Positions 45,237-55,541 of a DNA stretch of 64,000 bases are shown piece after piece (within the stretch, counting starts at the first letter, position 1; the number at the start of each line of letters is the position of its first letter). Made by a program: the position numbers and the translations under genes. Origin of the DNA: Roseomonas sp. (GTDB taxonomy: Bacteria; Pseudomonadota; Alphaproteobacteria; Acetobacterales; Acetobacteraceae); NCBI GenBank assembly GCA_020249285.1, contig JADCFX010000002.1, forward strand, positions 94,591 through 158,590. Reading direction: 5' to 3'. Below the pieces are notes generated by a model. It made no database searches, was not told where the DNA came from, and saw only the letters and a list, made by a program, of their open reading frames with translations.

Positions 45237-47042
45237 TCAATTATCCATCTTCAACGCGGCAATGAAGGCGCTTTGCGGGATTTCCACCTTGCCGAATTGC
45301 CGCATGCGCTTTTTGCCTTCCTTCTGCTTGTCCAGAAGTTTGCGCTTGCGGGATATGTCGCCGCCATAACACTTCGCCGTCACATCCTTGGACAGCGCCG
45401 AGATCGTCTCACGCGCAATCACGCGCCCGCCAATGGCCGCCTGGATGGGGATTTTGAACAATTGCCGAGGGATCAATTCCTTCAGCTTTTCGCAAATCTG
45501 CCGCCCGCGCCGTTCCGCCTGGGCGCGATGCGCCATGAAGGAAAGCGCATCCACTGGTTCATTATTCACCAGGATGGAAATCTTCACCAGATCGCCTTCC
45601 TCATAGCCATCCATCTGGTAATCGAAGGACGCATAACCACGCGATACTGACTTCAGCCGATCATAGAAATCGAAGACCACTTCATTCAACGGTATCCGAT
45701 AAACCAGCATGGCGCGGGCGCCGACATAGGTCAGTTCCACCTGCTGCCCGCGGCGTTCGTTACACAGCGCCAAAACAGAACCCAGGTAATCATCAGGCAA
45801 CATGATGGTCGCCTTGATCCAGGGTTCGTCAATATGATCCAGCACGCTGCCATCAGGCATATCGGCGGGATTGTGCAATTCGAACATTTCGCCATTCGTC
45901 TGATGGATTTTGTACACAACCGAAGGCGCGGTCGCGATCAGGTCCAGATCAAACTCACGCGACAATCTTTCCTGCACGATTTCCAGATGCAAAAGCCCAA
46001 GAAAGCCACAGCGGAAGCCAAAGCCAAGGGCTGCGCTGGTTTCCGGTTCATAATGGAAGGATGCGTCGTTTAGCCTCAGCTTGCCGAGTGATTCGCGCAG
46101 CTTTTCAAAATCATCCGCATCCACCGGGTAAAGCCCACACCACACCACGGGGATGGAGGGTTTGAAGCCGGCCAAAGCCTCAGTCGCTGGATTGCGATCA
46201 TCCGTGATGGTATCGCCAACATTGGTATCGGCCACGGTTTTGATCGCGGCGGTCAGATAGCCCATTTCACCCGGGCCGAGGCTTTCCATCGGCTCCAGCT
46301 TCGGGTTGAAGACGCCCACTTGTTCAATGGTATGCACAGAACCGGATGACATCATGCGAATGCGCTGGCCCTTGCGCAAATGGCCATCCTTCACGCGCAC
46401 CAGGATGATCACGCCCAGATAGGCATCATACCAGCTATCCACGAGCAGCGCCTTGGTAGTGGCGGATGCATCGCCTGTGGGTGGTGGCAGGCGCGTAACA
46501 ATGGCTTCCAGCACGCCTTCAATATTCAGCCCGGTCTTGGCGCTGATCATTACGGCGTCTGACGCATCAAGCCCGATCACATCTTCAATCTGCTGCTTCA
46601 CGCGGTCCGGTTCCGCCGCCGGCAGGTCAATCTTGTTCAGCACGGGCACAATCTCATGCCCCGCATCAATGGCCTGATAGACATTGGCGAGTGTTTGCGC
46701 CTCCACACCCTGGGACGCATCCACGACAAGCAGAGAACCCTCACAGGCCGCCAAGGACCGGCTGACTTCATAGGCGAAGTCCACATGGCCGGGCGTGTCC
46801 ATCAAATTCAGCACATAGGTTTTGCCATCCTTGGCGGGATAGGTCAGGCGGACCGTTTGCGCTTTGATGGTGATGCCGCGCTCCCGCTCCAGCTCCATAT
46901 TATCCAGGACCTGTTCCTTCATTTCGCGCGCGGAAAGGGCGCCGGTCTGCTGGATCAGTCGGTCAGCAAGCGTGGATTTCCCGTGATCGATATGGGCGAT
47001 GATCGAGAAATTGCGGATCAGCGAAAGCGGCGTGTCAGTCAT
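45237..47042 (-). CDS. lepA: Elongation factor 4 (LepA)
   Basis: 601 residues, family length. The GTPase domain shows [40 protein letters not shown] and [10 protein letters not shown], followed by EF-G-like domains II, III and V and the LepA-specific C-terminal domain ([44 protein letters not shown]). EF4 back-translocates or rescues stalled ribosomes at the inner membrane or under stress. It starts at 47042, divergent from nothing and downstream of pheT on the same strand. Confidence 0.99.
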   Translation of the reverse strand: MTDTPLSLIRNFSIIAHIDHGKSTLADRLIQQTGALSAREMKEQVLDNMELERERGITIKAQTVRLTYPAKDGKTYVLNLMDTPGHVDFAYEVSRSLAACEGSLLVVDASQGVEAQTLANVYQAIDAGHEIVPVLNKIDLPAAEPDRVKQQIEDVIGLDASDAVMISAKTGLNIEGVLEAIVTRLPPPTGDASATTKALLVDSWYDAYLGVIILVRVKDGHLRKGQRIRMMSSGSVHTIEQVGVFNPKLEPMESLGPGEMGYLTAAIKTVADTNVGDTITDDRNPATEALAGFKPSIPVVWCGLYPVDADDFEKLRESLGKLRLNDASFHYEPETSAALGFGFRCGFLGLLHLEIVQERLSREFDLDLIATAPSVVYKIHQTNGEMFELHNPADMPDGSVLDHIDEPWIKATIMLPDDYLGSVLALCNERRGQQVELTYVGARAMLVYRIPLNEVVFDFYDRLKSVSRGYASFDYQMDGYEEGDLVKISILVNNEPVDALSFMAHRAQAERRGRQICEKLKELIPRQLFKIPIQAAIGGRVIARETISALSKDVTAKCYGGDISRKRKLLDKQKEGKKRMRQFGKVEIPQSAFIAALKMDN

Positions 47043-47161
47043 GATGGTCCCGGGGGTGCGGGCGCGGAGTAGCGCCTTGCATTTCTAGGGCGGAGATAAG
47101 GCAGCAGGGCCGGAAGTCAAACGCCCAGTGGCCGGACCCCGGCATTGCCAGGATCAGGGGG

Positions 47162-49633
47162 TCAGGCGCGCAGCACCGCCCCGGTCGCTTTCGCCACCGC
47201 TGCGACAATCTTATCAGCTACAGCTTCAATCTGCGCGTCGGTCAGCGTCGCCTCACGTGGCTGGATGGTCACCTGCAAACCAAGGCTGACCTTGCCTTCC
47301 GGCAGCTTATCCCCGGCATAGCGGTCAAACAGCGCGACATCGGTGATCAGTATGCGTTCCGCCCCGCGTGCGGCGCGCAGCAGCGCTTCAGCGGCGACAC
47401 CTTCATCCACCAGGAAGGCGAAGTCTCGGCGCAGCGGCTGGAAGGCGGGCAGATCGGGCGCGCCCTTCTTGCGGCGCTTCGGTTCCGGGATGGCATCCAA
47501 AAACACTTCAAAGGCCACGGCAGGGCCAGGCAGGTCGAGCGCCGCCAGAACACGCGGATGGATTTCGCCAAAGCGGGCGAGCACGGATTTCGGCCCTTGC
47601 CGCACCTGGCCGGAACGACCGGGATGATAAAAGCCCGGCGCATCGGCGGTGACGGAAAGTGCCGCCATGGGCAGGCCTAGCGCGGCCAGCACCGCCATGG
47701 CATCGCCCTTGGCATCCAAGGCATCCACGCCGCGTGATGCTTCAGCCCAATGGCGCGCCGTGGCGCCATGGCGCACCCCGGCGGCCACCGCCGCTTGGCC
47801 TTCCGGCGCCACATCCTGATAGGCAGCGCCGATTTCACACAGCGCCACATCGGCAAAACCGCGCGCCGCATTCCGCCGCGCCGCCAGCAGCAGCGATGCC
47901 ACGGGCGTTGGGCGCATCTGGTCCAAATCTTCCGCAATCGGGTTTTCCAGCCGCAGCGCGGCAGGCGTTTCACCAAACAGCGCCGCGGTCTTGGATTCCA
48001 TGAAGGCGAAGGTCACCGCTTCCTGCATGCCGCGCGCCGCCAGCACGCGCCGCGCCAAAGATGCCCGCGCCTGCTTCGCCGTAAAGGCAGGTGGCGGGAT
48101 AACACCGCTGACCGGCAGTGATACCGGCGCGATGGTATTCAAGCCGCGAATGCGTAGCACTTCTTCAAGCAAATCGCATTCGGGTTCAATTTCGGCGCAG
48201 CCTTCAGCCGCCGCCTTCGCGCGTTCCGGTGACAGCTCAGGCGCCTGAGCCAAGGCGCCCTTGCCCGCCACATCATTGCGCCAGCTTGGCACATTGACGG
48301 TCACGCGCGCCGCATCCCGCGCGGCCACGGTGAAGCCCAGGCTTTGCAGGATCTCAACCGCGCGGTCCGGCGCCACATCATCGCCGCCATAGCTCGCGAG
48401 CCGTTCAAAACGCAGGCTCGCTTGCCGCTGCCAGGCGGGTTCCGGCCCGGCGCCGACCACTTCGCTGGCCTCACCGCCACAAATATCCATCATCGCTTGC
48501 GTGGCGAGGTCCAGCGCCAAGCGCGGCAAAGCCTGATCCACGCCGCGCTCAAAACGCGCGCGCGCATCGGTGCGCACCTCATGCCGCCGGCCCGAAAGCG
48601 CGATGCGCACGGGGTCGAAAATCGCGCATTCGATGAAGCATTCCGTGGTGGCTTCATCGCAGCCTGTCGCTTCGCCACCAATGATGCCGCCGAGCGCTTC
48701 CGGTCCGGCCTCATCGGCGATGATGCCATCTTCCGGCGTCAGCGCATAAGTCTTGCCATTCAGCGCCAGCAAGCTTTCGCCTTCCTGCGCCATGCGCATC
48801 GTCAGCGTCTTGCCCTTCACCTTTGCCACATCAAAAACATGCAGCGGGCGGCCAAGGCCGAAGGTGAAAAGATTGGTCACATCCACCAGCGCATTGATCG
48901 GGCGCTGGCCAATCGCCACCAGCCAATCCTGCAACCATTTCGGTGAAGGCCCATTCTTCACACCGCGAATGGCCCGGCCAAGCACGTAATCACAGGCGCG
49001 TGGATCGGCGATCTCCCAAACTAGCGGCGACGGATAGGCGGGCTTGATCGCGGGTTCAGGCAGCGGCTTCAGCCGCCCAAGCCCGGCCGCCGCCAAATCA
49101 CGCGCCACGCCGTGCACGGAAAGCGCATCGCCGCGATTGGGTGTGACGCTGATTTCAATAATCGGGTCATCCAGCCCCGCCCAGCGAACATAGGCCTCAC
49201 CCAAAGGTGCCTCTGCCGGCAAATCAACAATGCCGGAATGATCATCGCCCAAGCCCATTTCGCGGGCAGACAGCATCATGGCTTCCGATTTCACGCCGCG
49301 AATTTCGCCGGCCTTCAGCGTAATGCCGGTGCCGGGAATGAAGGCGCCGGGCAAAGCCGCCACCCCCTTCATGCCCGCGCGCGCATTGGGCGCGCCGCAG
49401 ACCACAGAAAGCAGCTTGCCATCGCCGGTATCAACCTTCAGCGCGCGCAACCGATCCGCATTGGGGTGCTGTTCCGCTTCCACCACATGGGCAATGCGGA
49501 AATTGGCCAGCGCCGCGCCGCGATCTTCCACACCTTCAACCTCAAGCCCGATGGTGTTCAGTGCGGTCAGAATCTCATCAAGCGAGGCCTGCGTATCAAG
49601 ATGCGCCTTCAGCCAGGACAAGGTGAATTTCAT
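47162..49633 (-). CDS. pheT: Phenylalanine--tRNA ligase beta subunit
   Basis: 823 residues from the ATG at 49633 (MKFTLSWLKAHLDTQ), the family N-terminus; a longer frame to 49714 overlaps pheS. Domains in order: tRNA-binding/EMAP-like (about 40-150), B3/4 editing (about 210-390), B5, the catalytic-like core and a C-terminal FDX-ACB domain that binds the tRNA anticodon stem. With PheS it forms the alpha2-beta2 enzyme charging tRNA-Phe. It starts 4 bp after the pheS stop. Confidence 0.98.
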   Translation of the reverse strand: MKFTLSWLKAHLDTQASLDEILTALNTIGLEVEGVEDRGAALANFRIAHVVEAEQHPNADRLRALKVDTGDGKLLSVVCGAPNARAGMKGVAALPGAFIPGTGITLKAGEIRGVKSEAMMLSAREMGLGDDHSGIVDLPAEAPLGEAYVRWAGLDDPIIEISVTPNRGDALSVHGVARDLAAAGLGRLKPLPEPAIKPAYPSPLVWEIADPRACDYVLGRAIRGVKNGPSPKWLQDWLVAIGQRPINALVDVTNLFTFGLGRPLHVFDVAKVKGKTLTMRMAQEGESLLALNGKTYALTPEDGIIADEAGPEALGGIIGGEATGCDEATTECFIECAIFDPVRIALSGRRHEVRTDARARFERGVDQALPRLALDLATQAMMDICGGEASEVVGAGPEPAWQRQASLRFERLASYGGDDVAPDRAVEILQSLGFTVAARDAARVTVNVPSWRNDVAGKGALAQAPELSPERAKAAAEGCAEIEPECDLLEEVLRIRGLNTIAPVSLPVSGVIPPPAFTAKQARASLARRVLAARGMQEAVTFAFMESKTAALFGETPAALRLENPIAEDLDQMRPTPVASLLLAARRNAARGFADVALCEIGAAYQDVAPEGQAAVAAGVRHGATARHWAEASRGVDALDAKGDAMAVLAALGLPMAALSVTADAPGFYHPGRSGQVRQGPKSVLARFGEIHPRVLAALDLPGPAVAFEVFLDAIPEPKRRKKGAPDLPAFQPLRRDFAFLVDEGVAAEALLRAARGAERILITDVALFDRYAGDKLPEGKVSLGLQVTIQPREATLTDAQIEAVADKIVAAVAKATGAVLRA

Positions 49634-49637
49634 CGCC

Positions 49638-50717
49638 TTACACTCCTTCCACCAAGGAAGGCGGGGAAAGCGGATCGGCGCCGTAATGGCGCAGCCAGCG
49701 GATATCGGCCTCATAGAAGGGGCGCAGATCGGGAATGCCGTGTTTCAGCATGGTGATGCGTTCAACTCCCATGCCGAAGGCGAAGCCCTGCCATTCGCGC
49801 GGATCAATACCGCAATTGGCCAGCACTTTCGGATGCACCATGCCAGAGCCCAAAATCTCCAACCAATCACCGCCCTTGCCCAATTCGCCGGTTTTGCGGC
49901 TCCAGCCGATATCCACTTCCATGGAAGGTTCCGTGAAGGGGAAATAGGAAGCGCGGAAACGCACAGGCAGATCAGCAATGCCGAAAAAGGCGCGCAGGAA
50001 ATCAATCAGGCAGCCCTTCAAATGACCAAGATGGATGTTCCGATCAATTACCAGGCCTTCTACCTGATGAAACATCGGCGAATGCGTCGCATCATGATCG
50101 GCGCGATAGGTGCGGCCAGGCACAATCACGCGAATGGGTGGCGCTTCAGTCAGCATGGTGCGGATTTGCACCGGCGATGTATGCGTGCGCAGCACGGGCC
50201 GGCGCCCATCCACGGCCGGCACGTAAAACGTATCGTGATCCTGCCGCGCCGGATGGTGGTCTGGGATATTGAGCGCGCCGAAATTATGCCAATCGCTTTC
50301 GATATCCGGCCCTTCCGCCACTTTGAACCCCATGGCGCCGAAAAGCGTAGTCAGTTCTTCCATGGTGCGCGCAATGGGGTGAATGCCGCCATCGGCTGCC
50401 GTACCTGGCGCGAAGGGGCGCGGCGGCAGGGATACATCCATGCGTTCCGCAGCCAGGCGCGCATCCAAGGCGCGGGCTTCCACCACGGCGCGCTGCGCTT
50501 CCAAAGCGGCTTCGATCGCGGCTTTCACTTGGTTCAGCGCCGCGCCGCGTTCCTTACGTGCTTCAGGGGCGACGGCCCCAAGGCCCTTCAGCAATGCGGT
50601 TAGCGTGCCGGATTTGCCCAGCACGGCAACCCGCACCGCATCCAAGGCGCGGGGATCTGCGGCGGCGCCAATGGCGGCCTGGGTTTCGGCCTGCAGGGAA
50701 GCCAGGTCGTTGGTCAT
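49638..50717 (-). CDS. pheS: Phenylalanine--tRNA ligase alpha subunit
   Basis: 359 residues. A coiled-coil N-terminus (about 1-90) is followed by the class II catalytic core: [34 protein letters not shown], motif 2 [25 protein letters not shown] and motif 3 [18 protein letters not shown]. It binds Phe and ATP. It is separated from rplT by 105 bp containing a stable hairpin. Confidence 0.98.
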   Translation of the reverse strand: MTNDLASLQAETQAAIGAAADPRALDAVRVAVLGKSGTLTALLKGLGAVAPEARKERGAALNQVKAAIEAALEAQRAVVEARALDARLAAERMDVSLPPRPFAPGTAADGGIHPIARTMEELTTLFGAMGFKVAEGPDIESDWHNFGALNIPDHHPARQDHDTFYVPAVDGRRPVLRTHTSPVQIRTMLTEAPPIRVIVPGRTYRADHDATHSPMFHQVEGLVIDRNIHLGHLKGCLIDFLRAFFGIADLPVRFRASYFPFTEPSMEVDIGWSRKTGELGKGGDWLEILGSGMVHPKVLANCGIDPREWQGFAFGMGVERITMLKHGIPDLRPFYEADIRWLRHYGADPLSPPSLVEGV

Positions 50718-50738
50718 GTCATCCTGTCCGAATATGCG

Positions 50739-50777
50739 AAGGGCCGCATCCCCAGGAATTCCCGGGAAGCGGCCCTT
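50739..50777 (-). promoter_or_regulatory. Hairpin in the rplT-pheS spacer (possible attenuator)
   Basis: On the minus strand AAGGGCCGC and GCGGCCCTT form a perfect 9-bp stem enclosing a second short CCC/GGG pairing, ending 22 nt before the pheS start. No T-tract follows, so termination is not obvious. Control of pheST by attenuation or RNA processing, or L20 autoregulation, are candidate roles. Confidence 0.5.
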
Positions 50778-50822
50778 GCTAAACGCTGGAATGGCGCCGG
50801 GAAAGCCCCGAGCGCCGATTGA

Positions 50823-51182
50823 TCAGGCGGCGCCTGCCGCCTTCGCCTTTTCCACCAGCGCCGCGAAGGCCGCCGGTTCGTCAAAGGCAAGCGCCGCCAT
50901 CACTTTGCGGTCCATCTCAATCCCCGCCGCCTTGACGCCGGCGATGAAGCGGGAATAGGTCAGGCCATGCTCACGGACGGCGGCATTGATGCGCTGGATC
51001 CAAAGACCACGGAAGTCGCGCTTCTTGTTGCGACGGTCGCGATAGGCATATTGCAGGGCCTTTTCCACCCGCTCCAATGCGGGGCGATAGGCGGTGCCGG
51101 ACCGGCCGACATAGCCTTCCGAAAGCTTGAGAACCTTCTTGTGGCGGGCGTGCTTGGTAACGCCGCGTTTTACACGAGCCAT
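50823..51182 (-). CDS. rplT: 50S ribosomal protein L20
   Basis: 119 residues with the typical N-terminus [77 protein letters not shown] sequence. L20 is an early 50S assembly protein and in many bacteria represses its own operon. It is 15 bp after rpmI. Confidence 0.98.
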   Translation of the reverse strand: MARVKRGVTKHARHKKVLKLSEGYVGRSGTAYRPALERVEKALQYAYRDRRNKKRDFRGLWIQRINAAVREHGLTYSRFIAGVKAAGIEMDRKVMAALAFDEPAAFAALVEKAKAAGAA

Positions 51183-51197
51183 TCTGCGATCCTCCCT

Positions 51198-51404
51198 TTA
51201 CCGGTCCAGCCCATAGGGCAGCCACTGCTTCACGGTATCACCATCCTGCTTATCCAGCACGAAGGTCCCGCGGTTCTGGCGCTTCATCTTCGAAGCCTTG
51301 GAGGATAGCATATGGCGCTTGAAGCCCCCGCCCGCCTTGACCTTGCCGGTCGCGGTCAGACGGAAGCGCTTTTTCACGCTTGATTTCGTCTTCATCTTGG
51401 ACAT
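51198..51404 (-). CDS. rpmI: 50S ribosomal protein L35
   Basis: 68 residues from the ATG at 51404, which has AAGGAGG about 6 nt upstream. The N-terminus [20 protein letters not shown] is characteristic. In-frame codons to 51491 have no support. infC, the usual first gene of infC-rpmI-rplT, is not upstream, so the operon starts here. Confidence 0.97.
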   Translation of the reverse strand: MSKMKTKSSVKKRFRLTATGKVKAGGGFKRHMLSSKASKMKRQNRGTFVLDKQDGDTVKQWLPYGLDR

Positions 51405-51649
51405 TTGGCCCTCCTTTGGGGTCAGCCCTTCCGCCTTGCACCCATTGCTGGGGCCGCACCATGCGGTGGGAAGGGGGTTCCGGCCGGGCATGTCCAGGGG
51501 GCCACGGCGCGGGAGGCGGGGCTATAGCGCCGCAAAGTTTTCCACACAAGACCCGCCCCAGGGAAACGGAGATTTCACCTTTATGGGTGTTTAATGTCCC
51601 CGTGATCACCCGGCGGTTTGGCCGCCCCTTGGATTCAGGACGAAGTCTC

Positions 51650-52264
51650 ATGTCGCATTCGCAAGCGGATACAGTGCCGGACCCGGAAGTGCTCAGGGCG
51701 GCCATGGAGCCCCTGTTCGGCGATTTGCGCGCCTTTATGGACCGTCGAATTTCCGAAGTGAGCGCCGAGGTATCCGCCAGCGTGCAGCTTCTGGGCATGA
51801 GCGAAGAAAACCTGGCCGGCCAGATTTCCGCCGTGCATGAACGAATTGCCGGCATGATCTCCGCGCCTCAGCCGGGCAATCGCACCTCCGGCCAAGAACT
51901 TGAAGCGGTGGTGCAAGCAACGGAAGCGGCTGCCAATACCATTCTGGAAGCCGCAGAAGCCATTCAGGAATGGCTTGAAAAAGGTCCGAACAGCCCGGAT
52001 GCCTTGCCGGCCATCACCGAAAGGGTGAACGCCATCTTTGAGGCCTGTTCCTTCCAGGATTTGACCGGCCAGCGCATCCGCCGCGCCATCCGTGACTTGC
52101 AGCAGGTGGAGTCGATCCTGGAGGATATCTTGCCTGAAAATGCTACCCCAACCCCGGCCCACCTCAAGGTGGAGTTGAAGGGCGTAGTGCAAACCGTGGC
52201 CGACCCCAAAACCGCCGGCCCCGATCTGGAGCAGGATGAGATTGACCGGCTGCTGAACGGGTAA
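51650..52264 (+). CDS. cheZ: Chemotaxis protein phosphatase CheZ
   Basis: 204 residues from the ATG at 51650. A long helical hairpin contains EACSFQDLTGQRIRRAIRDLQQVE (about 130-153), the CheZ active-site signature in which the Gln in FQDLTGQ drives CheY-P hydrolysis. The C-terminus LEQDEIDRLLNG matches the CheY-docking tail of CheZ. CheZ dephosphorylates CheY-P. No other chemotaxis gene is adjacent, and it stands 61 bp before dapF on the same strand. Confidence 0.88.
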   Translation: MSHSQADTVPDPEVLRAAMEPLFGDLRAFMDRRISEVSAEVSASVQLLGMSEENLAGQISAVHERIAGMISAPQPGNRTSGQELEAVVQATEAAANTILEAAEAIQEWLEKGPNSPDALPAITERVNAIFEACSFQDLTGQRIRRAIRDLQQVESILEDILPENATPTPAHLKVELKGVVQTVADPKTAGPDLEQDEIDRLLNG

Positions 52265-52325
52265 AGATTAGGTCTATTCAATAAGCGGGTTCCGGTTCGG
52301 CGCGGGGAGGCTTATATCTCCGCCC

Positions 52326-53153
52326 ATGCTTTCCTTCCGCAAGATGCATGGGCTCGGCAATGATTTCGTGGTGCTGGATGGCCGCACCGCGCCGCTTGGG
52401 CTGACATCGGCCCAGATTGCGGCGCTGGCGGATCGCCGGCGTGGCATTGGCTGCGACCAATTGATCATTCTGGAGCCCCCGCCGCCCGGCGCCGATGTTT
52501 TTATGCGTATCCATAACCCGGATGGTTCGGAAGCCGGCGCTTGCGGCAATGCTACGCGGTGCATCGCCTCCCTGGTCGCCGCTGAAACCGGCAAGGCGCA
52601 GGTGGTGGTACGGACCATTTCCGGCGATTTGCCGAGTGAGGCGATGCCGGGCGGGATGTGGCAGGTTGATATGGGGCCGGCACGACTCGGCTGGCAGGAT
52701 GTGCCTCTGGCGCGGGAGGTGGATACGCTGCATCTGCCGCTGGCTTGCGGACCCGTCGCGGACCCAGCGGCCTGTTCCATGGGTAATCCCCATGCGACGT
52801 TTTTTGTGCCCGATTTGGATGCGCTGCCGGTGAAGGAGATCGGCCCTCGCCTGGAAAATGCCCCGATTTTCCCGGACCGAGCCAATATCGGCTTTGTCCA
52901 GGTGATATCGCAGGATCATTTGCGCCTTGTCGTTTGGGAACGCGGTGCGGGGTTGACGCTCGCCTGTGGTTCCGGTGCCTGTGCCACGATCGTCAATGCC
53001 CATCGTCGCGGCTTGACCGGGCGGGCAGCGCGGATTTCCATGCCGGGCGGCGATCTTTTGATGGAATGGCGCCAGGATGGGCATGTGCTGATGACCGGGC
53101 CCTTCGCCACGGCCTTCATCGGGCAGGTGGATCCCAAGGCTTTGGCCGGATGA
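52326..53153 (+). CDS. dapF: Diaminopimelate epimerase
   Basis: 275 residues. The two active-site cysteines of this PLP-independent epimerase are seen: Cys73 in [16 protein letters not shown] and Cys214 in [12 protein letters not shown]. It converts LL- to meso-diaminopimelate for lysine and peptidoglycan synthesis. The stop overlaps the mtaB start (ATGA); the dapF-mtaB-ftsY order is a recognised alphaproteobacterial arrangement. Confidence 0.97.
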   Translation: MLSFRKMHGLGNDFVVLDGRTAPLGLTSAQIAALADRRRGIGCDQLIILEPPPPGADVFMRIHNPDGSEAGACGNATRCIASLVAAETGKAQVVVRTISGDLPSEAMPGGMWQVDMGPARLGWQDVPLAREVDTLHLPLACGPVADPAACSMGNPHATFFVPDLDALPVKEIGPRLENAPIFPDRANIGFVQVISQDHLRLVVWERGAGLTLACGSGACATIVNAHRRGLTGRAARISMPGGDLLMEWRQDGHVLMTGPFATAFIGQVDPKALAG

Positions 53154-54406
53154 GCGCCACCGATGCCCCCCGCCTGCTGAGTTTCGGCTGTCGGCTCAAT
53201 ACCTATGAGAGTGAGGCAATGCGCGACCTGGCCAGCAAGGCCGGCCAGGGCAATGCCATCATCGTCAATACCTGCGCTGTGACGGCGGAAGCGGAACGCC
53301 AGGCGCGGCAGGCGATCAGGAAGGTGCATCGCGACAATCCCGGCGCGCGCATCATCGTGACCGGCTGCGCGGCGCAAATCGCGCCTGATAAATGGGCTGC
53401 CTTGCCGGGGGTGGAGCGTGTGATCGGCAATGCCGAGAAGCTGAAGCTCGAAACCTGGGCCGCTTTGGATGCGCCGCCCGCACCAGTCAGCGACATCATG
53501 GCCGCGCGCGAAACCTCGGCCCATTTGGTCACGGAATTCGCAGGCCGCGCGCGCGCCTTTGTCCAGGTGCAGCAGGGCTGTGATCATCGCTGCACCTTTT
53601 GCGTCATTCCCTTCGGGCGCGGGCCGTCACGATCTGTCCCCATCGGCGCCATTGTTGAACAACTGCGCGCCTTGGTGGCTGCGGGGTATCGGGAAGCAGT
53701 GCTGACGGGGGTTGATGTCACCTCCTACGGGCCTGATCTGCCGGGCAGCCCGACGCTTGGGCAAATGATCCGCCGCGTTTTGGCCCTTGTGCCGGAATTG
53801 CCACGGCTGCGCTTATCATCGCTCGATCCCGTGGAAGTGGATGAAGATCTTTGGCGGCTGATTGCGGAAGAACCGCGCCTGATGCCGCATTTGCATCTTT
53901 CCTTGCAGCACGGGTCGGATTTGATCCTGAAGCGCATGAAGCGGCGGCATTTGCGCGCCGATGCCATTGCACTCGCCGAAAAGGCACGGCGGCTGCGGCC
54001 CGATATCGTCTTTGGTGCTGATCTGATTGCGGGTTTCCCGACTGAAACCGAAGCGCAATTTCAGGAAAGCCTTAGCCTTGTGACGGCTTGCGACCTCTCT
54101 TTCCTGCATGTCTTTCCCTACTCGGAACGGCCAGACACGCCGGCAGCGCGCATGCCGCAAATTCCGGTGCCGGAGCGTCGCGCGCGGGCGGCGCGGCTGC
54201 GCGAAGCGGGCGCGGCGGCGGCGGCGCGCTATTACGCGGCGCGGCTGGGGCAAGAGGAACAGGTTTTGTTGGAACATCCCGATCGCGGCCATACGGAATA
54301 CTTCGCGCCGCTTCGCTTGTTGGGCAGCGCGGGGCAGGCTGGTGAAATTCGGCGCCTTCGCGTGATAGGCGCCGATGCCGATGGGCTTTTGGCGGAGGCC
54401 GCCTGA
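53150..54406 (+). CDS. mtaB: tRNA t6A37 methylthiotransferase MtaB
   Basis: 418 residues from the ATG at 53150. An N-terminal UPF0004 domain has Cys14, Cys42 and Cys73 for the auxiliary iron-sulfur cluster. The radical-SAM motif GCDHRCTFC (Cys144, Cys148, Cys151) and [31 protein letters not shown] identify the MtaB/MiaB family. It converts t6A37 to ms2t6A37 in ANN-decoding tRNAs. It overlaps dapF by four bases and ftsY by one (TGATG). Confidence 0.95.
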   Translation: MSATDAPRLLSFGCRLNTYESEAMRDLASKAGQGNAIIVNTCAVTAEAERQARQAIRKVHRDNPGARIIVTGCAAQIAPDKWAALPGVERVIGNAEKLKLETWAALDAPPAPVSDIMAARETSAHLVTEFAGRARAFVQVQQGCDHRCTFCVIPFGRGPSRSVPIGAIVEQLRALVAAGYREAVLTGVDVTSYGPDLPGSPTLGQMIRRVLALVPELPRLRLSSLDPVEVDEDLWRLIAEEPRLMPHLHLSLQHGSDLILKRMKRRHLRADAIALAEKARRLRPDIVFGADLIAGFPTETEAQFQESLSLVTACDLSFLHVFPYSERPDTPAARMPQIPVPERRARAARLREAGAAAAARYYAARLGQEEQVLLEHPDRGHTEYFAPLRLLGSAGQAGEIRRLRVIGADADGLLAEAA

Positions 54407-55488
54407 TGGCCTTGCGCGACTTCTTCGGCCGTTTGCGCGGTGGTGCGACGCAGCCAACGCCTGAAACACCCAATCCGGATGCGCCCCCGCCGGTGGCCGA
54501 AATCCCGCCGCCTGAACCAGAAGCACCACCCGCAGAAATCACGCCGCCTGAGGCAGAAGCGCCCGCCAGAAACGGCTGGTTCGCGCGGCTGAAGGCCGGA
54601 CTTTCGCGTTCCACCGCCAAACTCACGGACAGCGTTGTCTCCCTGCTGCACAAGCGGCGGCTGGATGATGAGGCGCTGGAGGAGTTGGAAGAAACCCTGA
54701 TCACGGCTGATCTGGGTGTCGCGGCTTCGCGCCGGATTGTGGAAGGCTTCCGCCGCACGCGCTTCGGCAAGGAAGTGAGCGATGAGGAAGTGAAGGCAGC
54801 GCTGGCGGATGAAATTGCCGCCATTCTGGACCCCGTGGCGCGGCCCATGGAAATCATTCCTGCCCGCGCGCCGCATGTGGTGCTGGTGGTCGGCGTGAAT
54901 GGCACGGGCAAGACCACCACCATCGCTAAGCTAGGCCGCCATTACGCCGAGCAGGGGCTGAAAATCGGCTTTGTCGCGGGCGATACCTTTCGCGCCGCGG
55001 CGGTGGAGCAATTGCAAGTCTGGGCTGGGCGGACCTCCGCAAGGTTTTTCGCACCCGCCAAGCCTGGTGCCGATGCGGCGGGACTGGCTTTTGACGCGCT
55101 GACCGCGGCGCGCGCCGATGGGCTTGATTTGCTATTGGTGGATACTGCCGGGCGGCTGCACAATAAATCCGCGCTGATGGAAGAACTCCGCAAAATCATC
55201 CGTGTCATCAAGCGGGTGGATGGAGCCGCGCCGCATTCCGTGCTGTTGGTGCTGGATGCCACCACCGGGCAGAATGCCGTACAGCAGGTGAAGGTTTTCA
55301 AGGAAATGGTGGATGTCACCGGGCTTGCCGTGACGAAGCTTGATGGCTCCGCCAAGGGCGGCGTTGTGGTCGCGTTGGCGCAGGAATTCGGCCTGCCGGT
55401 GCATGTGGTGGGCGTTGGCGAAAAGGCCGAGGATTTGCGCCCCTTCGCGGCGAGGGATTTTGCGCGCGGGTTGATGGGGCTGGATTAG
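54406..55488 (+). CDS. ftsY: Signal recognition particle receptor FtsY
   Basis: 360 residues. The acidic Pro-rich N-terminal A region (about 15-50) precedes the NG domains. G-motifs are GVNGTGKTTTIAKLG, DTFRAAAVEQL, DTAGRLHNKS and TKLDGSAKGGVVVAL. It targets ribosome-nascent chain complexes from SRP to SecYEG at the inner membrane. The start shares its A with the mtaB stop. Confidence 0.98.
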   Translation: MALRDFFGRLRGGATQPTPETPNPDAPPPVAEIPPPEPEAPPAEITPPEAEAPARNGWFARLKAGLSRSTAKLTDSVVSLLHKRRLDDEALEELEETLITADLGVAASRRIVEGFRRTRFGKEVSDEEVKAALADEIAAILDPVARPMEIIPARAPHVVLVVGVNGTGKTTTIAKLGRHYAEQGLKIGFVAGDTFRAAAVEQLQVWAGRTSARFFAPAKPGADAAGLAFDALTAARADGLDLLLVDTAGRLHNKSALMEELRKIIRVIKRVDGAAPHSVLLVLDATTGQNAVQQVKVFKEMVDVTGLAVTKLDGSAKGGVVVALAQEFGLPVHVVGVGEKAEDLRPFAARDFARGLMGLD

Positions 55489-55541
55489 ACGGTTTTGTGC
55501 TGCCTGTCTGATCGAACAGGGAATGATAGGGGAGACCTCGG

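Noticed and set aside
51380..51649. In-frame upstream extension of cheZ by 90 codons
   Set aside because: It overlaps the divergent rpmI gene and is Gly/Pro/Arg-rich without family similarity.
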